A DNA stretch of 9,655 nucleotides from an uncultured Eubacteriales bacterium (GTDB taxonomy: Bacteria > Bacillota > Clostridia > Peptostreptococcales > Anaerovoracaceae): positions 1 to 9,655 of the forward strand of contig CACXCQ010000179.1 in NCBI GenBank assembly GCA_902766185.1, in the 5' to 3' direction. Of the stretch, positions 1 through 6,996 are shown one piece after another. The notes under the pieces are model-generated. The model ran no database searches and was not told the origin of the DNA. It saw nothing but the letters and a program-made list of their open reading frames with translations. Every line of letters begins with the position of its first letter. Positions within the stretch are counted from its first letter, which is position 1. The translations under genes were made by a program, and so were the position numbers.

Positions 1-1662
1 AATTTCTGCACCGTCAATGAGGACGGCAGCCTGAGCGGAAAAGAACTGTACGCGGCCTGGACCAGCAATGGCAGCGTTCTCGTGAACGTCGCTCTGGACG
101 GTGCGGGCGTCGATGTCGACCCCGATGATATTGAGATGATCCAGTCGGACAGCGGGACGGTATACAGCGGCTGTTTTACGGTGGACAGCGAGAAACCGGG
201 CTGGTACAGGTACGATCCTGCCGCGCCTGCGGAGGACACGGGAGGGCAGCTGCCACCCGGGGAGTATATCGTCCATCTGAAGAACTGCAGGGAATACGGA
301 CTCGCTGACGCGCAGGCTCGGGTTTCCTGCGGCCCGGAAATTTCGGCAACCGCTTATCTGTGGTCAGAAACGGTGACTGTGGTGATGGGCGAGCACGTCA
401 GGAGCGTTTCCGTCACCGACCCGGATACCGGTGCGTCAGGCAGCTCCGTGGTGGTCGCGAACGGCGCGAAGGCCGGGATCGCCGCGGTCGTCGATGAGGA
501 AGGGTATCACTTCGACAGCTACTCGATCAGCGGCACAAGACCTGATTTTGACCCGTCCGCGGCAGAGCAGACCATTCAGGTCTACGGCGCAGTGGAGCTG
601 ACGGCCCAGGCGGCGCCCAACGTTTATATCGTCCGCTATGACGCCAACGGCGGGGAGGGAACGCTGCCCGATCAGTACATGACCTTCGATCACAGGGACA
701 CCCTGGCGGTGAACATCTTTACCCGTGAACATAACGATTTCGCGGGATGGAATACGGAGGCGGACGGAAGCGGCACGGCGTACCAGGATGGGGAGTCCGT
801 GATCGATCTGGCCAGCGGAGAGGGTGACGTGGTCACGATGTATGCCCAGTGGGAAGCGATCCCCAGGTTTACGGTCGCCTTTGTGACGGGGGGCGGAAGC
901 AGAGTGCCTGCTCAGAGCGTGGAGAGAGGCGAGACAGCCGTGCGACCGGAGGATCCGAAGCGGGCCGGCTACGACTTCGACGACTGGTACGCGGACAAAG
1001 AACTGACGGAACGATTCGATTTCAGCACGAAGATCACGGAGGACACCACCCTGTACGCGAAATGGAACGCAAAGCCGGCAAGGACACTTGTGGCTGTTGC
1101 AAAGGCCAAAGGCAAGAGAGGCATGAAGTTCACCTGGACGAAGGTGGAGGGAGCCTCCGGCTACGACATCTTCTTCGCGAAATGCAATACGAGCAAGAAG
1201 AAGCACACATACAAGCTGGTGAAAACGGTCAAAGGCAACAAGACCTTCAAGTGGACGAAGAAGGGACTGAATACGAAGACCGCCTATAAAGCCTATGTCA
1301 AGGCATATATGATGGAGAATGGGAAGAAGTCCTATATCGCGGCAAGCCCTCCGATCCACGCTTACTCCTCCGGCGGCTCAAATACACACACCAACGCGAA
1401 GGATGTAACGGTGAACAAAACGAAGGTCACCCTGAAGGAGAACGGGACCTTCAAGGTCAAGGCCAAAGTAACGAAGCTGGAGAAAGGCAAGAAGCTGATC
1501 TCTACGCAGCATACGGCGAAGCTTCGGTACCTGAGCAGTGACGGAGAAGTGGCGACGGTCAGCAGGTCCGGCCGGATCAAAGCAAAAGCCGAGGGCAGCT
1601 GCAGGATCTACGTCCTTGCCCACAACGGAATATACAAGAAGATCAATGTGAAGGTCAGATAA
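1..1662 (+). CDS. Secreted repeat surface protein, C-terminal part (InlB-type repeats, Fn3-like, Big2-like)
   Basis: The frame is open from base 1, so the 5' end lies outside the window; the internal GTG at 82 is not a convincing start. 553 codons are visible. The first 20 codons end in LYAAW, the tail of a Listeria-Bacteroides (InlB B-type, Flg_new) repeat. Two full copies follow: about 619-858 (ends YAQWEA) and about 868-1080 (GYDFDDWY core, ends YAKWNAKP). Next is an Fn3-like beta domain rich in Lys (about 1081-1370, with FTWTKVEGASGYDIF), then a Big2-like Ig domain (about 1402-1659, with VATVSRSGRIKAKAEGSCRI). No LPXTG or membrane anchor is seen at the C-terminus, which ends naturally in a beta strand. 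Known relatives are extracellular adhesin- or wall-associated proteins of gut Firmicutes. The role as adhesin or scaffold is inferred; the ligand is unknown. Domain calls are by eye. Confidence 0.85.
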   Translation, partial: NFCTVNEDGSLSGKELYAAWTSNGSVLVNVALDGAGVDVDPDDIEMIQSDSGTVYSGCFTVDSEKPGWYRYDPAAPAEDTGGQLPPGEYIVHLKNCREYGLADAQARVSCGPEISATAYLWSETVTVVMGEHVRSVSVTDPDTGASGSSVVVANGAKAGIAAVVDEEGYHFDSYSISGTRPDFDPSAAEQTIQVYGAVELTAQAAPNVYIVRYDANGGEGTLPDQYMTFDHRDTLAVNIFTREHNDFAGWNTEADGSGTAYQDGESVIDLASGEGDVVTMYAQWEAIPRFTVAFVTGGGSRVPAQSVERGETAVRPEDPKRAGYDFDDWYADKELTERFDFSTKITEDTTLYAKWNAKPARTLVAVAKAKGKRGMKFTWTKVEGASGYDIFFAKCNTSKKKHTYKLVKTVKGNKTFKWTKKGLNTKTAYKAYVKAYMMENGKKSYIAASPPIHAYSSGGSNTHTNAKDVTVNKTKVTLKENGTFKVKAKVTKLEKGKKLISTQHTAKLRYLSSDGEVATVSRSGRIKAKAEGSCRIYVLAHNGIYKKINVKVR

Positions 1663-2185
1663 ATTATCGTATAATCTATGCAAGCGTGAGGGCTGCGCAG
1701 AGGAAGACGGAAACCCGGCTCACGAAGAGGAGACCGCCTCGGTCGAGCAGGGGGCTGTAGTCGGTACTGTCTCGACGCCTGCCACCTGCAGGGACAACGG
1801 ATCCACCACCTATGTTCCTGTTTTCAGCGATCCGCTGTTCGAGAGGGATAAGGATACCAAGACCGTTGCGGACATCAAAAAGACAGATCACGCATGGTCG
1901 GAAGCCGTATATGACTGGGCTGATGACAATCGCTCTGTGACGGCAACGCGCAAATGCAGGAATTGCAGCGAAGAAGAGACAGAGACGGCAAGCGAGGAAA
2001 ACGGACAGCTGACGTCCGTGGTCGTTAAAGAAGCCACGGCAGAGGAGAAAGGACAGGTCGATTATACTGCTGTATTCTCCAATACAGGCTTTGACCAGCA
2101 GACCAGGACGGTCATCATTCCCATGACAGATCCGGAAGACACGGACGACCCTGATGTGCCGGATCCGTTTCCAGATAGATCGTGA
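1652..2185 (+). pseudogene. Startless fragment of a repeat-rich surface protein
   Basis: This frame opens after a TGA at 1649-1651 and runs 177 codons to a TGA at 2183-2185. It has no ATG and no ribosome binding site; the only candidate start is an internal GTG at 1937. The translation clearly resembles tandem modules common in Clostridia surface proteins. It contains the second half of one module (CKREGC...TPATCRDNGSTTYVPVF...) and then a complete one (HAWSEAVYDWADDNRSVTAT, CRNC, VVKEATAEEKGQ, YTAVFSNTGFDQQTRTVIIP). An acidic DPEDTDDPDVPDP linker follows. The reading begins in mid-module, so the 5' part of the parent gene is missing. The last codons lie antisense to the MATE gene's 3' end. 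The likely origin is a deletion or recombination remnant of a neighbouring surface gene. An assembly join cannot be excluded. Confidence 0.7.
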
Positions 2186-3956
2186 GGTTATTGCTGCTGT
2201 AGGTGTTGAAATAGAGGACTTCCTTTGCCGTATTCATGACTAAACGGATCCCAACGTGTTTATCGAGGGAGTCGGTATGATACATCTCATAGAAAGCGAT
2301 GGGATCGAACCGGTCGCCCAGATCCATGATGCTGAAACAGATCCGGCCCTGATCCGCGAAGAGGCGATAGTTCACACATGTGGAGCTATCGCCTTTTTTT
2401 TCTGCATGGTTCACCACATTGCCCGCCATCTCCTCAACGAACAGAGCGGCCAAAGTGGCGGCGCGTTTGTCCGAGTAGCGCTGCAGGCAGAAATCATAAG
2501 CGCGCCTGCTTTCCCGGACCACGTCGTCCATCGTCCGGATCTCGGCGTAGATATTATCTGTCTCGGCGCCTCCGAAGGACTCGGGCAGGAGCATGATGTC
2601 TCTCCACGTCTTCGGTATGCCGCGGCAGCGGACGCAGTTGATCAGAAAACTCGATACAATGATGAAGATCCTGCTGACCGCAAGGGAGGCAAGTACTCCC
2701 TTGGTTCCAAAGAGCATTCCCAGAATGAAGGCAAAGGCAGCAGGAAGAAACAGACGCTCCCCGAAGATCAGAGCGGTAGAGGATCTCCAGCTGCCAGTAC
2801 TCTGCAGATAGCCCTGATGCAGGACGATGCTCGTGTCGAACACCAGCCCCACAGCCATCCATCGAATGGAGAAAATGGTCAGGGCGATGAACTGGGGGTC
2901 ATGGGTGTAGAGCCGGGTCAGCAGCGGTGCTGTGACGAAGACCAGAATGCCGATGACAACAGACACACGGACACTCAGCCAGAGAGCGTAAGCGTACAGA
3001 CGCTCCAGAGCCCGGCGGTCATTTGCTCTGTAGTAGAAGCCGTTGATCGTGCCCAGCGCTCTTCCCATACCCGAAGGTATACAGAACAGGAGCATGGCCA
3101 GATCGCCCTGTATCCCTCTGACGGTGACGGCGATGAAGCTCACGGCGATGACGATATTGATGTAATTGAGGACCACCTCGCGAAGTGTCCCGGCTGTTCT
3201 TTTCACGAAGTCCGGCATACCTGAACGGATCTGGGCCTTCAGGAAGGAGGATTTGAGTCCGCAGAACGAAAAATGGAAGTATCCCTTTCTGCAGATCAAC
3301 GCAATGATGAGGATCAGCATTTGCACGATGAATCCGATGGAAGTGGCAACGCCGATGCCGAAGGCGCCTCCATGAAACACGAAGACATTGAGCAGATCCC
3401 CGGCGATATCACAGACGCAGAGGACGATCGTTGAGATCACGAAAATCCTTCTGCCGCCATCCAGGATCAGGATCAGGGCAGCGACCTGGATCAGGATCAG
3501 GGAAGCGACCCCGAAGAGATACCCGTGCAGGTATTCATACATATAGGGGATCAGCTCCGGAGACCGGCTCAGAGGGACGCCGCAGAAGCGCAGTGTCATC
3601 GCAGGAAAGAGGAGGCAGAAGAGAATCAAAGCGGCAGCTGCGGCAAGCGCCAGGAGGATCGTGAAATTGAATACTCCATTGGCATCATCCCGTTTTCCCT
3701 GGGTGATCAGTCGGGAGCAGACGGCGACGCATCCGCTGGCGAGAAATGCGGCAAAAACAAGAATGATACGGGTGAAGGGCCGAAGCAGTGATATGCCTGC
3801 GTAGAGTTCCTCGCCGAGAAACTGACTGGCGATGATGCCGTCGATAAGGACAGCGATCACGCCCGTGGCCTCGGTAAAGATCATGCCCATAGCTGTAGTC
3901 ACAAAGATCAGCGAAAGGTTATCGTGATTAATGTTCTGACGGCTTTTTGAAAACAT
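2115..3956 (-). CDS. MATE-family transporter fused to a C-terminal SpoIIAB/RsbW-like ATPase domain
   Basis: The product is 613 residues from an ATG at 3956. Longer starts (TTG at 4040, ATG at 4022) lie at or upstream of the predicted transcription start, so they are rejected; no good Shine-Dalgarno is seen before 3956. Residues about 15-445 are a polytopic membrane region with about 12 hydrophobic segments, in the style of MATE/MOP antiporters (N-terminal IDGIIASQFLGEELYAGISL). Residues about 465-595 form a HATPase_c_2 domain: N-box EEMAGNVVNH (E508, N513, H517), DLGDRFDP (D545, G547), and HVGIRLVMNTAKEV as the G2-like segment. MATE proteins export drugs, metabolites or lipid-linked compounds using ion gradients; the ATPase domain resembles anti-sigma kinases. 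The last ~15 residues (after LTIYLE) read antisense through the surface-protein fragment and look like a non-native tail. Substrate and target are unknown. Confidence 0.85.
   Translation of the reverse strand: MFSKSRQNINHDNLSLIFVTTAMGMIFTEATGVIAVLIDGIIASQFLGEELYAGISLLRPFTRIILVFAAFLASGCVAVCSRLITQGKRDDANGVFNFTILLALAAAAALILFCLLFPAMTLRFCGVPLSRSPELIPYMYEYLHGYLFGVASLILIQVAALILILDGGRRIFVISTIVLCVCDIAGDLLNVFVFHGGAFGIGVATSIGFIVQMLILIIALICRKGYFHFSFCGLKSSFLKAQIRSGMPDFVKRTAGTLREVVLNYINIVIAVSFIAVTVRGIQGDLAMLLFCIPSGMGRALGTINGFYYRANDRRALERLYAYALWLSVRVSVVIGILVFVTAPLLTRLYTHDPQFIALTIFSIRWMAVGLVFDTSIVLHQGYLQSTGSWRSSTALIFGERLFLPAAFAFILGMLFGTKGVLASLAVSRIFIIVSSFLINCVRCRGIPKTWRDIMLLPESFGGAETDNIYAEIRTMDDVVRESRRAYDFCLQRYSDKRAATLAALFVEEMAGNVVNHAEKKGDSSTCVNYRLFADQGRICFSIMDLGDRFDPIAFYEMYHTDSLDKHVGIRLVMNTAKEVLYFNTYSSNNLTIYLETDPAHQGRPCLPDLSWE
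2363..2401 (+). terminator. Intrinsic terminator, plus strand, inside the MATE-ATPase gene
   Basis: GGCGATAG (2363-2370) is perfectly complementary to CTATCGCC (2386-2393). A small inner CAC/GTG stem lies in the 15-nt loop, and eight T (2394-2401) follow directly. This is a textbook rho-independent terminator for plus-strand transcripts. It would end transcripts coming from the surface-protein gene, although it lies about 250 bp inside the convergent gene, antisense to the codons just after the ATPase N-box. Confidence 0.8.
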
Positions 3957-3969
3957 TTCGTGTATAATA
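3957..3969 (+). promoter_or_regulatory. Predicted -10 region for the amidase/AKR/cyclophilin-like operon
   Basis: The 13-mer TTCGTGTATAATA contains a perfect TATAAT at 3963-3968. No good -35 sits at 17 bp, so the promoter may depend on sequence just upstream of the -10. The identical 13-mer recurs at 9428-9440 ahead of the sugar-nucleotide gene. The leader to the ATG at 4074 would be about 100 nt. The site overlaps the start codon area of the divergent MATE gene. Confidence 0.5.
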
Positions 3970-3985
3970 TTACTACTATCAAATG

Positions 3986-4045
3986 TGCGTTTGCGGGTAG
4001 TATATAGATAGATTATAGTCATAAGACGATGAAAAATCAAACGCA
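3986..4045. promoter_or_regulatory. Inverted repeat flanking the divergent promoter region
   Basis: TGCGTTTG (3986-3993) and CAAACGCA (4038-4045) are perfect 8-bp inverted copies 44 bp apart. The right copy overlaps the minus-strand -35 element; the left copy lies in the early leader of the plus-strand operon. They could be paired half-operators for a shared regulator, or chance. No regulator gene is adjacent. Confidence 0.3.
4012..4040 (-). promoter_or_regulatory. Predicted sigma-A promoter for the MATE-ATPase gene
   Basis: On the minus strand TTGATT (4040-4035) and TATAAT (4017-4012) are separated by exactly 17 bp, a near-consensus vegetative promoter. Transcription would start near 4005 and give a leader of about 50 nt before the ATG at 3956. 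This is the main reason for choosing the 3956 start over the longer readings. Confidence 0.65.
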
Positions 4046-4073
4046 GATGGAATCATTGAGCGAGGTGGATCAA

Positions 4074-4970
4074 ATGAAAAAAGTAACTGTCGCATGTACG
4101 CAGATGGCGTGTAGCTGGGATCGTGACGAGAATATCGCAAAGGCTGAGCGGCTGATCCGCGAGGCTGCTGCGAAAGGCGCGAACATCATCCAGATCCAGG
4201 AGCTGTTCGAAACGCAGTATTTCGCCCAGATAGAGGATTACGAGTACGTAGACCTCGCAAGACCAAGAAAGAACAACCCCATGGTGGAACACATGAGGGG
4301 CCTTGCCAGAGAACTCAAGGTCGTGCTTCCCGTCAGCTTTTACGAGGACGCCGGGATCGTCCGCTACAATACGGTAGCCGTCATCGACGCCGACGGAACG
4401 ATCCTTGGTTACTACCGCAAGACCCATATTCCCGATGACATGGGCTATTACGAGAAGTTCTACTTCAGCCCGGGCGACACCGGCTTCAAGGTCTGGGACA
4501 CGAAATATGCCCGGATAGGGGTAGGCGTGTGCTGGGACCAGTGGTTCCCGGAAGCAGCAAGGATAATGAGTCTGAAGGGCGCGGAGATGCTCTTCTACCC
4601 AACCGCGATCGGCACCTTTGCGGTACCGGAGGATGAATTGGATGAGGCGGACGCGGATTACCGTCACTGGCAGAACACGATGCTGGGGCATGCTGCCGCC
4701 AACATGGCGCCGGTGATCGCCTCCAACCGCATTGGCGATGAGAAGGAACCAAAGGCAGGAACGGCCATACGCTTCTGGGGAGCATCCTTCATCAGCGACA
4801 ACATCGGAGAGAAGGTCGTAGAGATGGACACGGAGACGGAGGGCGTCGCGGTGGCGACCTTCGATCTTGACGAGCTGGCCGCATACCGGAAAGAGGTCGT
4901 CACATTCCGGGACAGAAGGCCTGAGATGTACGGTCACCTACTCACCATGGGCGGAGAGCTGATAGAATAG
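4074..4970 (+). CDS. aguB: N-carbamoylputrescine amidase
   Basis: This cytoplasmic nitrilase-superfamily enzyme hydrolyses N-carbamoylputrescine to putrescine, CO2 and ammonia, the last step of the agmatine deiminase route to putrescine. The ATG at 4074 is chosen because AGGTGG (4063-4068) sits 5 nt upstream and the protein then begins MKKVTVACTQM, as in the family; an ATG at 4029 lacks a binding site. The 298-residue length fits the family. The catalytic triad is visible: E43 (in IQIQELFET), K116 (in YYRKTHIPD), C153 (in GVGVCWDQWFPE). The stretches PGDTGFKVWDTK, EMLFYPTAIG and VIASNRIG are characteristic of AguB-type amidases rather than generic nitrilases. It is first in an operon with the aldo/keto reductase 11 nt downstream. 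The partner agmatine deiminase (aguA) is not in the window, so agmatine conversion must be encoded elsewhere or the substrate differs. Confidence 0.9.
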   Translation: MKKVTVACTQMACSWDRDENIAKAERLIREAAAKGANIIQIQELFETQYFAQIEDYEYVDLARPRKNNPMVEHMRGLARELKVVLPVSFYEDAGIVRYNTVAVIDADGTILGYYRKTHIPDDMGYYEKFYFSPGDTGFKVWDTKYARIGVGVCWDQWFPEAARIMSLKGAEMLFYPTAIGTFAVPEDELDEADADYRHWQNTMLGHAAANMAPVIASNRIGDEKEPKAGTAIRFWGASFISDNIGEKVVEMDTETEGVAVATFDLDELAAYRKEVVTFRDRRPEMYGHLLTMGGELIE

Positions 4971-4981
4971 GAGAAAACATC

Positions 4982-6097
4982 ATGGAATACAGAACGAATC
5001 GAAAGACCGGTGATCGCATCAGCGATATCGGCATGGGAACGGCATATCTATTTGAAGCGGGAATGGAGGAAGGCGTCCGGGCGCTGCAGACAGCGGTCGA
5101 GGGAGGCATCAATTACTTCGATCTCGCGGCGGGCCACGGGGACACCTATCCGATCTTCGGAGAGGCTCTGGCAGACGTTCGAAAGGACGTGTTCTATCAG
5201 ATCCATTTCGGCGCGGAATATTCCAAGGGAATCTACGGGTGGTCGCTGGATCTGGATACGGTGAAACAGTCCGTCGATCAGCAGCTGACCCAGCTCAAAA
5301 CTGACTATATCGATTACGGATTTATCCACTGTCTGGATGAAACTTCAGACTGGAAGAAGTACCAGGAGAACGGGATCCTGGAATATATCTATACCCTCCG
5401 AAAGGAAGGCGTCGTCCGCCACCTCGCCCTCTCGTCCCACACCCCGTCGGTGATACAGGCTGTGCTGGATGATGTGGATGTGGACATGCTGATGTTTTCC
5501 ATCAACGCAGCCTATGACAGCGGCGAGGGAGACTATGCCCACGGGAGCATGAACGAACGTACTGCCGTCTACCAGAGATGCCAGGCAGAAGGTATCGGAA
5601 TCACGGTCATGAAGCCATTCTCCAGCGGCCAGCTTCTCGATGCGGCCCAGTCGCCCTTCAAGGTGGCCCTGAGCAAGGCGCAGTGTCTGCAGTACGCTTT
5701 GGACCGTCCAGGCGTGATCTCGGTGCTCCCGGGAGCACGCAACACGGAGGAGGTCAGAGAACTGCTGACGTTCCACGACCTGCCCGAGGAAGAAAAGGAC
5801 TATTCCATTATCGCTGGTTTCGAACTGGTGGATACCAGGGGAACATGCGTCTACTGCAATCACTGCATGCCCTGTCCGGCAGGACTGGATATCGGCCTCA
5901 TCAATAAATATTACGATCTTGCAAAGGCAGGAGATCCTCTGGCACCGGAGCATTACCGGACGTTGGAGCACGGAGCATCTGATTGTGTCAGCTGCGGTCA
6001 TTGCGACAGCCGGTGTCCCTTCGGCGTGAACCTGAGCGCGCGGATGGAGGAAATCAGAGAATACTTTACCGCGAATAGCAAATATGGAGATCGTTAA
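4982..6097 (+). CDS. Aldo/keto reductase with C-terminal dicluster 4Fe-4S domain
   Basis: The product is 371 residues; AGGAG at 4969-4973 overlaps the amidase stop and lies 8 nt before the ATG. Residues about 1-275 form an AKR TIM barrel (YRTNRKTGDRISDIGMGT, GGINYFDLA, TDYIDYGFIH, LPGARNTEEV). Residues 289-298 (CVYCNHCMPCP) and 335-346 (CVSCGHCDSRCP) are two ferredoxin-type 4Fe-4S motifs, as in the clostridial AKR-ferredoxin fusion family. Of the usual catalytic tetrad, D47 and H116 are kept. The positions normally held by Tyr and Lys are H52 (in DLAAGHG) and H75 (in DVFYQIHFG). The enzyme is therefore probably not a classic NADPH carbonyl reductase; the clusters suggest electron transfer to or from ferredoxin or flavodoxin. 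The substrate is unknown. It is translationally close to both neighbours. Confidence 0.88.
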   Translation: MEYRTNRKTGDRISDIGMGTAYLFEAGMEEGVRALQTAVEGGINYFDLAAGHGDTYPIFGEALADVRKDVFYQIHFGAEYSKGIYGWSLDLDTVKQSVDQQLTQLKTDYIDYGFIHCLDETSDWKKYQENGILEYIYTLRKEGVVRHLALSSHTPSVIQAVLDDVDVDMLMFSINAAYDSGEGDYAHGSMNERTAVYQRCQAEGIGITVMKPFSSGQLLDAAQSPFKVALSKAQCLQYALDRPGVISVLPGARNTEEVRELLTFHDLPEEEKDYSIIAGFELVDTRGTCVYCNHCMPCPAGLDIGLINKYYDLAKAGDPLAPEHYRTLEHGASDCVSCGHCDSRCPFGVNLSARMEEIREYFTANSKYGDR

Positions 6098-6099
6098 CC

Positions 6100-6957
6100 A
6101 TGAATGCACAGAGACGAAAGGTGACCGCAGGACTTGTTGCACTCATGATGCTCCTGTCCGTAACAGCAGCCTTTGCATATCCACAGGAGACTGCAGCGGC
6201 TACAAAGACCAAAGCGACGATAACCGTAAACGGCAAGAAGTTCAATGCGGAGATCTATAACAATAGAACCGCAAAGGCCTTTATGACCCATTTGCCAGCG
6301 ACATACAAGATGACGAAGCTGAATGGCAATGAGATCTACAAGTATGTCGATTATGATCTCCCCAGGAAGTCGAAAAAAGTGAAGAAGGTTCACAAAGGGG
6401 ACATCATGCTCTACGGATCTGACTGCATCGTGATCTTCTACAAAACCTTCAGGACTTCCTATTCCTATACGAAGATCGGAAAGATCACGAACGCCGGAAA
6501 GCTGGACAAGGCTATAAAGAAGAAAAAAGTAAAGGTCAGCTTCAAGCTGAAGAACCCTGAGCAGACCACTGCTCCCGTCCCGTCCGGACCGGCGGAGGAA
6601 CCACAGGAAGAAACGATGAAGGCAAGCGTCAACGGGAAGGATATATCCGTCGTCTGGGAAGACAACGCTTCTGTGAAAGAACTGCGGGAGATCGCGAAAG
6701 CAGAGCCGCTCAGGATCAGCATGTCGATGTATGGCGGCTTCGAGCAGGTCGGCCCCATTGGAAGGACCATCGCCAGAAACGACAGCCAGATGACGACACA
6801 GCCGGGAGACATCGTTCTGTACAACGGCAATCAGATCGTCATCTTCTACGGATCAAATTCCTGGTCTTATACTAAGCTGGGAACAATCAGCGGGCTTTCC
6901 GCTGAAGAATTGGCAGAACTGCTGGGCAGCGGAAATGCAGAACTTGAGTTGAAGTAA
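6100..6957 (+). CDS. Secreted protein with two cyclophilin-like fold domains
   Basis: The product is 285 residues. GGAGA at 6086-6090, inside the end of the reductase gene, lies 9 nt before the ATG; the genes are separated by 2 nt. An N-terminal signal peptide (RRK, then a hydrophobic core) probably ends at AFA (residue 26). Domain 1 (about 38-150) has ITVNGKKFNAEIY, LNGNEIYKY and GDIMLYGSDCIVIFY...SYSYTKIGKI. A Pro/Glu-rich linker (152-172) follows. Domain 2 (about 173-265) has ASVNGKDISVVWEDN, MYGGFEQVG and GDIVLYNGNQIVIFY...SWSYTKLGTI. Both match the small cyclophilin-like fold family often found near flavodoxins and aldo/keto reductases; the two domains look like different subfamilies of it. 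The members' biochemical role is not established, and prolyl isomerase activity should not be assumed. Location is probably exported, with no lipobox Cys or anchor seen. The gene is the last of the three-gene operon. Confidence 0.82.
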   Translation: MNAQRRKVTAGLVALMMLLSVTAAFAYPQETAAATKTKATITVNGKKFNAEIYNNRTAKAFMTHLPATYKMTKLNGNEIYKYVDYDLPRKSKKVKKVHKGDIMLYGSDCIVIFYKTFRTSYSYTKIGKITNAGKLDKAIKKKKVKVSFKLKNPEQTTAPVPSGPAEEPQEETMKASVNGKDISVVWEDNASVKELREIAKAEPLRISMSMYGGFEQVGPIGRTIARNDSQMTTQPGDIVLYNGNQIVIFYGSNSWSYTKLGTISGLSAEELAELLGSGNAELELK

Positions 6958-6959
6958 CA

Positions 6960-6989
6960 TGATAAAAAACGAATAGTTTGTGGTATTAT
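6960..6989 (+). promoter_or_regulatory. Predicted extended -10 promoter for the intergenic RNA or leader
   Basis: TGG directly precedes TATTAT (6984-6989), giving an extended -10 (TGN-TATTAT). A weak -35 may be ATGATA at 6959-6964 with a long 19-bp spacer. The predicted start at about 6996-6997 coincides with the left edge of the nested complementary segments that follow, which supports both calls. Confidence 0.45.
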
Positions 6990-6996
6990 AAAAGCA

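Noticed and set aside
436..1359. Minus-strand open frame of 307 codons opposite the surface protein
   Set aside because: It is an Arg/His/Leu-rich shadow frame; the plus strand carries recognisable InlB-type and Fn3-like repeats.
1665..1680. TATAAT-containing stretch as a promoter for the surface fragment
   Set aside because: TATAAT is present at 1670-1675, but there is no -35 at suitable distance and the downstream frame has no start codon. A functional promoter is not supported.
1652..1690. Programmed frameshift joining the first surface gene to the downstream fragment
   Set aside because: The upstream protein ends naturally at a Big2-like C-terminus, and there is no slippery heptamer or following pseudoknot at the stop.
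2256..3224. Plus-strand open frame of 322 codons opposite the MATE gene
   Set aside because: The minus-strand frame shows clear membrane segments and ATPase motifs. The plus frame is polar, lacks a recognisable domain and has no binding site.
4053..4937. Minus-strand open frame of 294 codons opposite aguB
   Set aside because: It is a shadow of a gene with an intact catalytic triad and family-length product.
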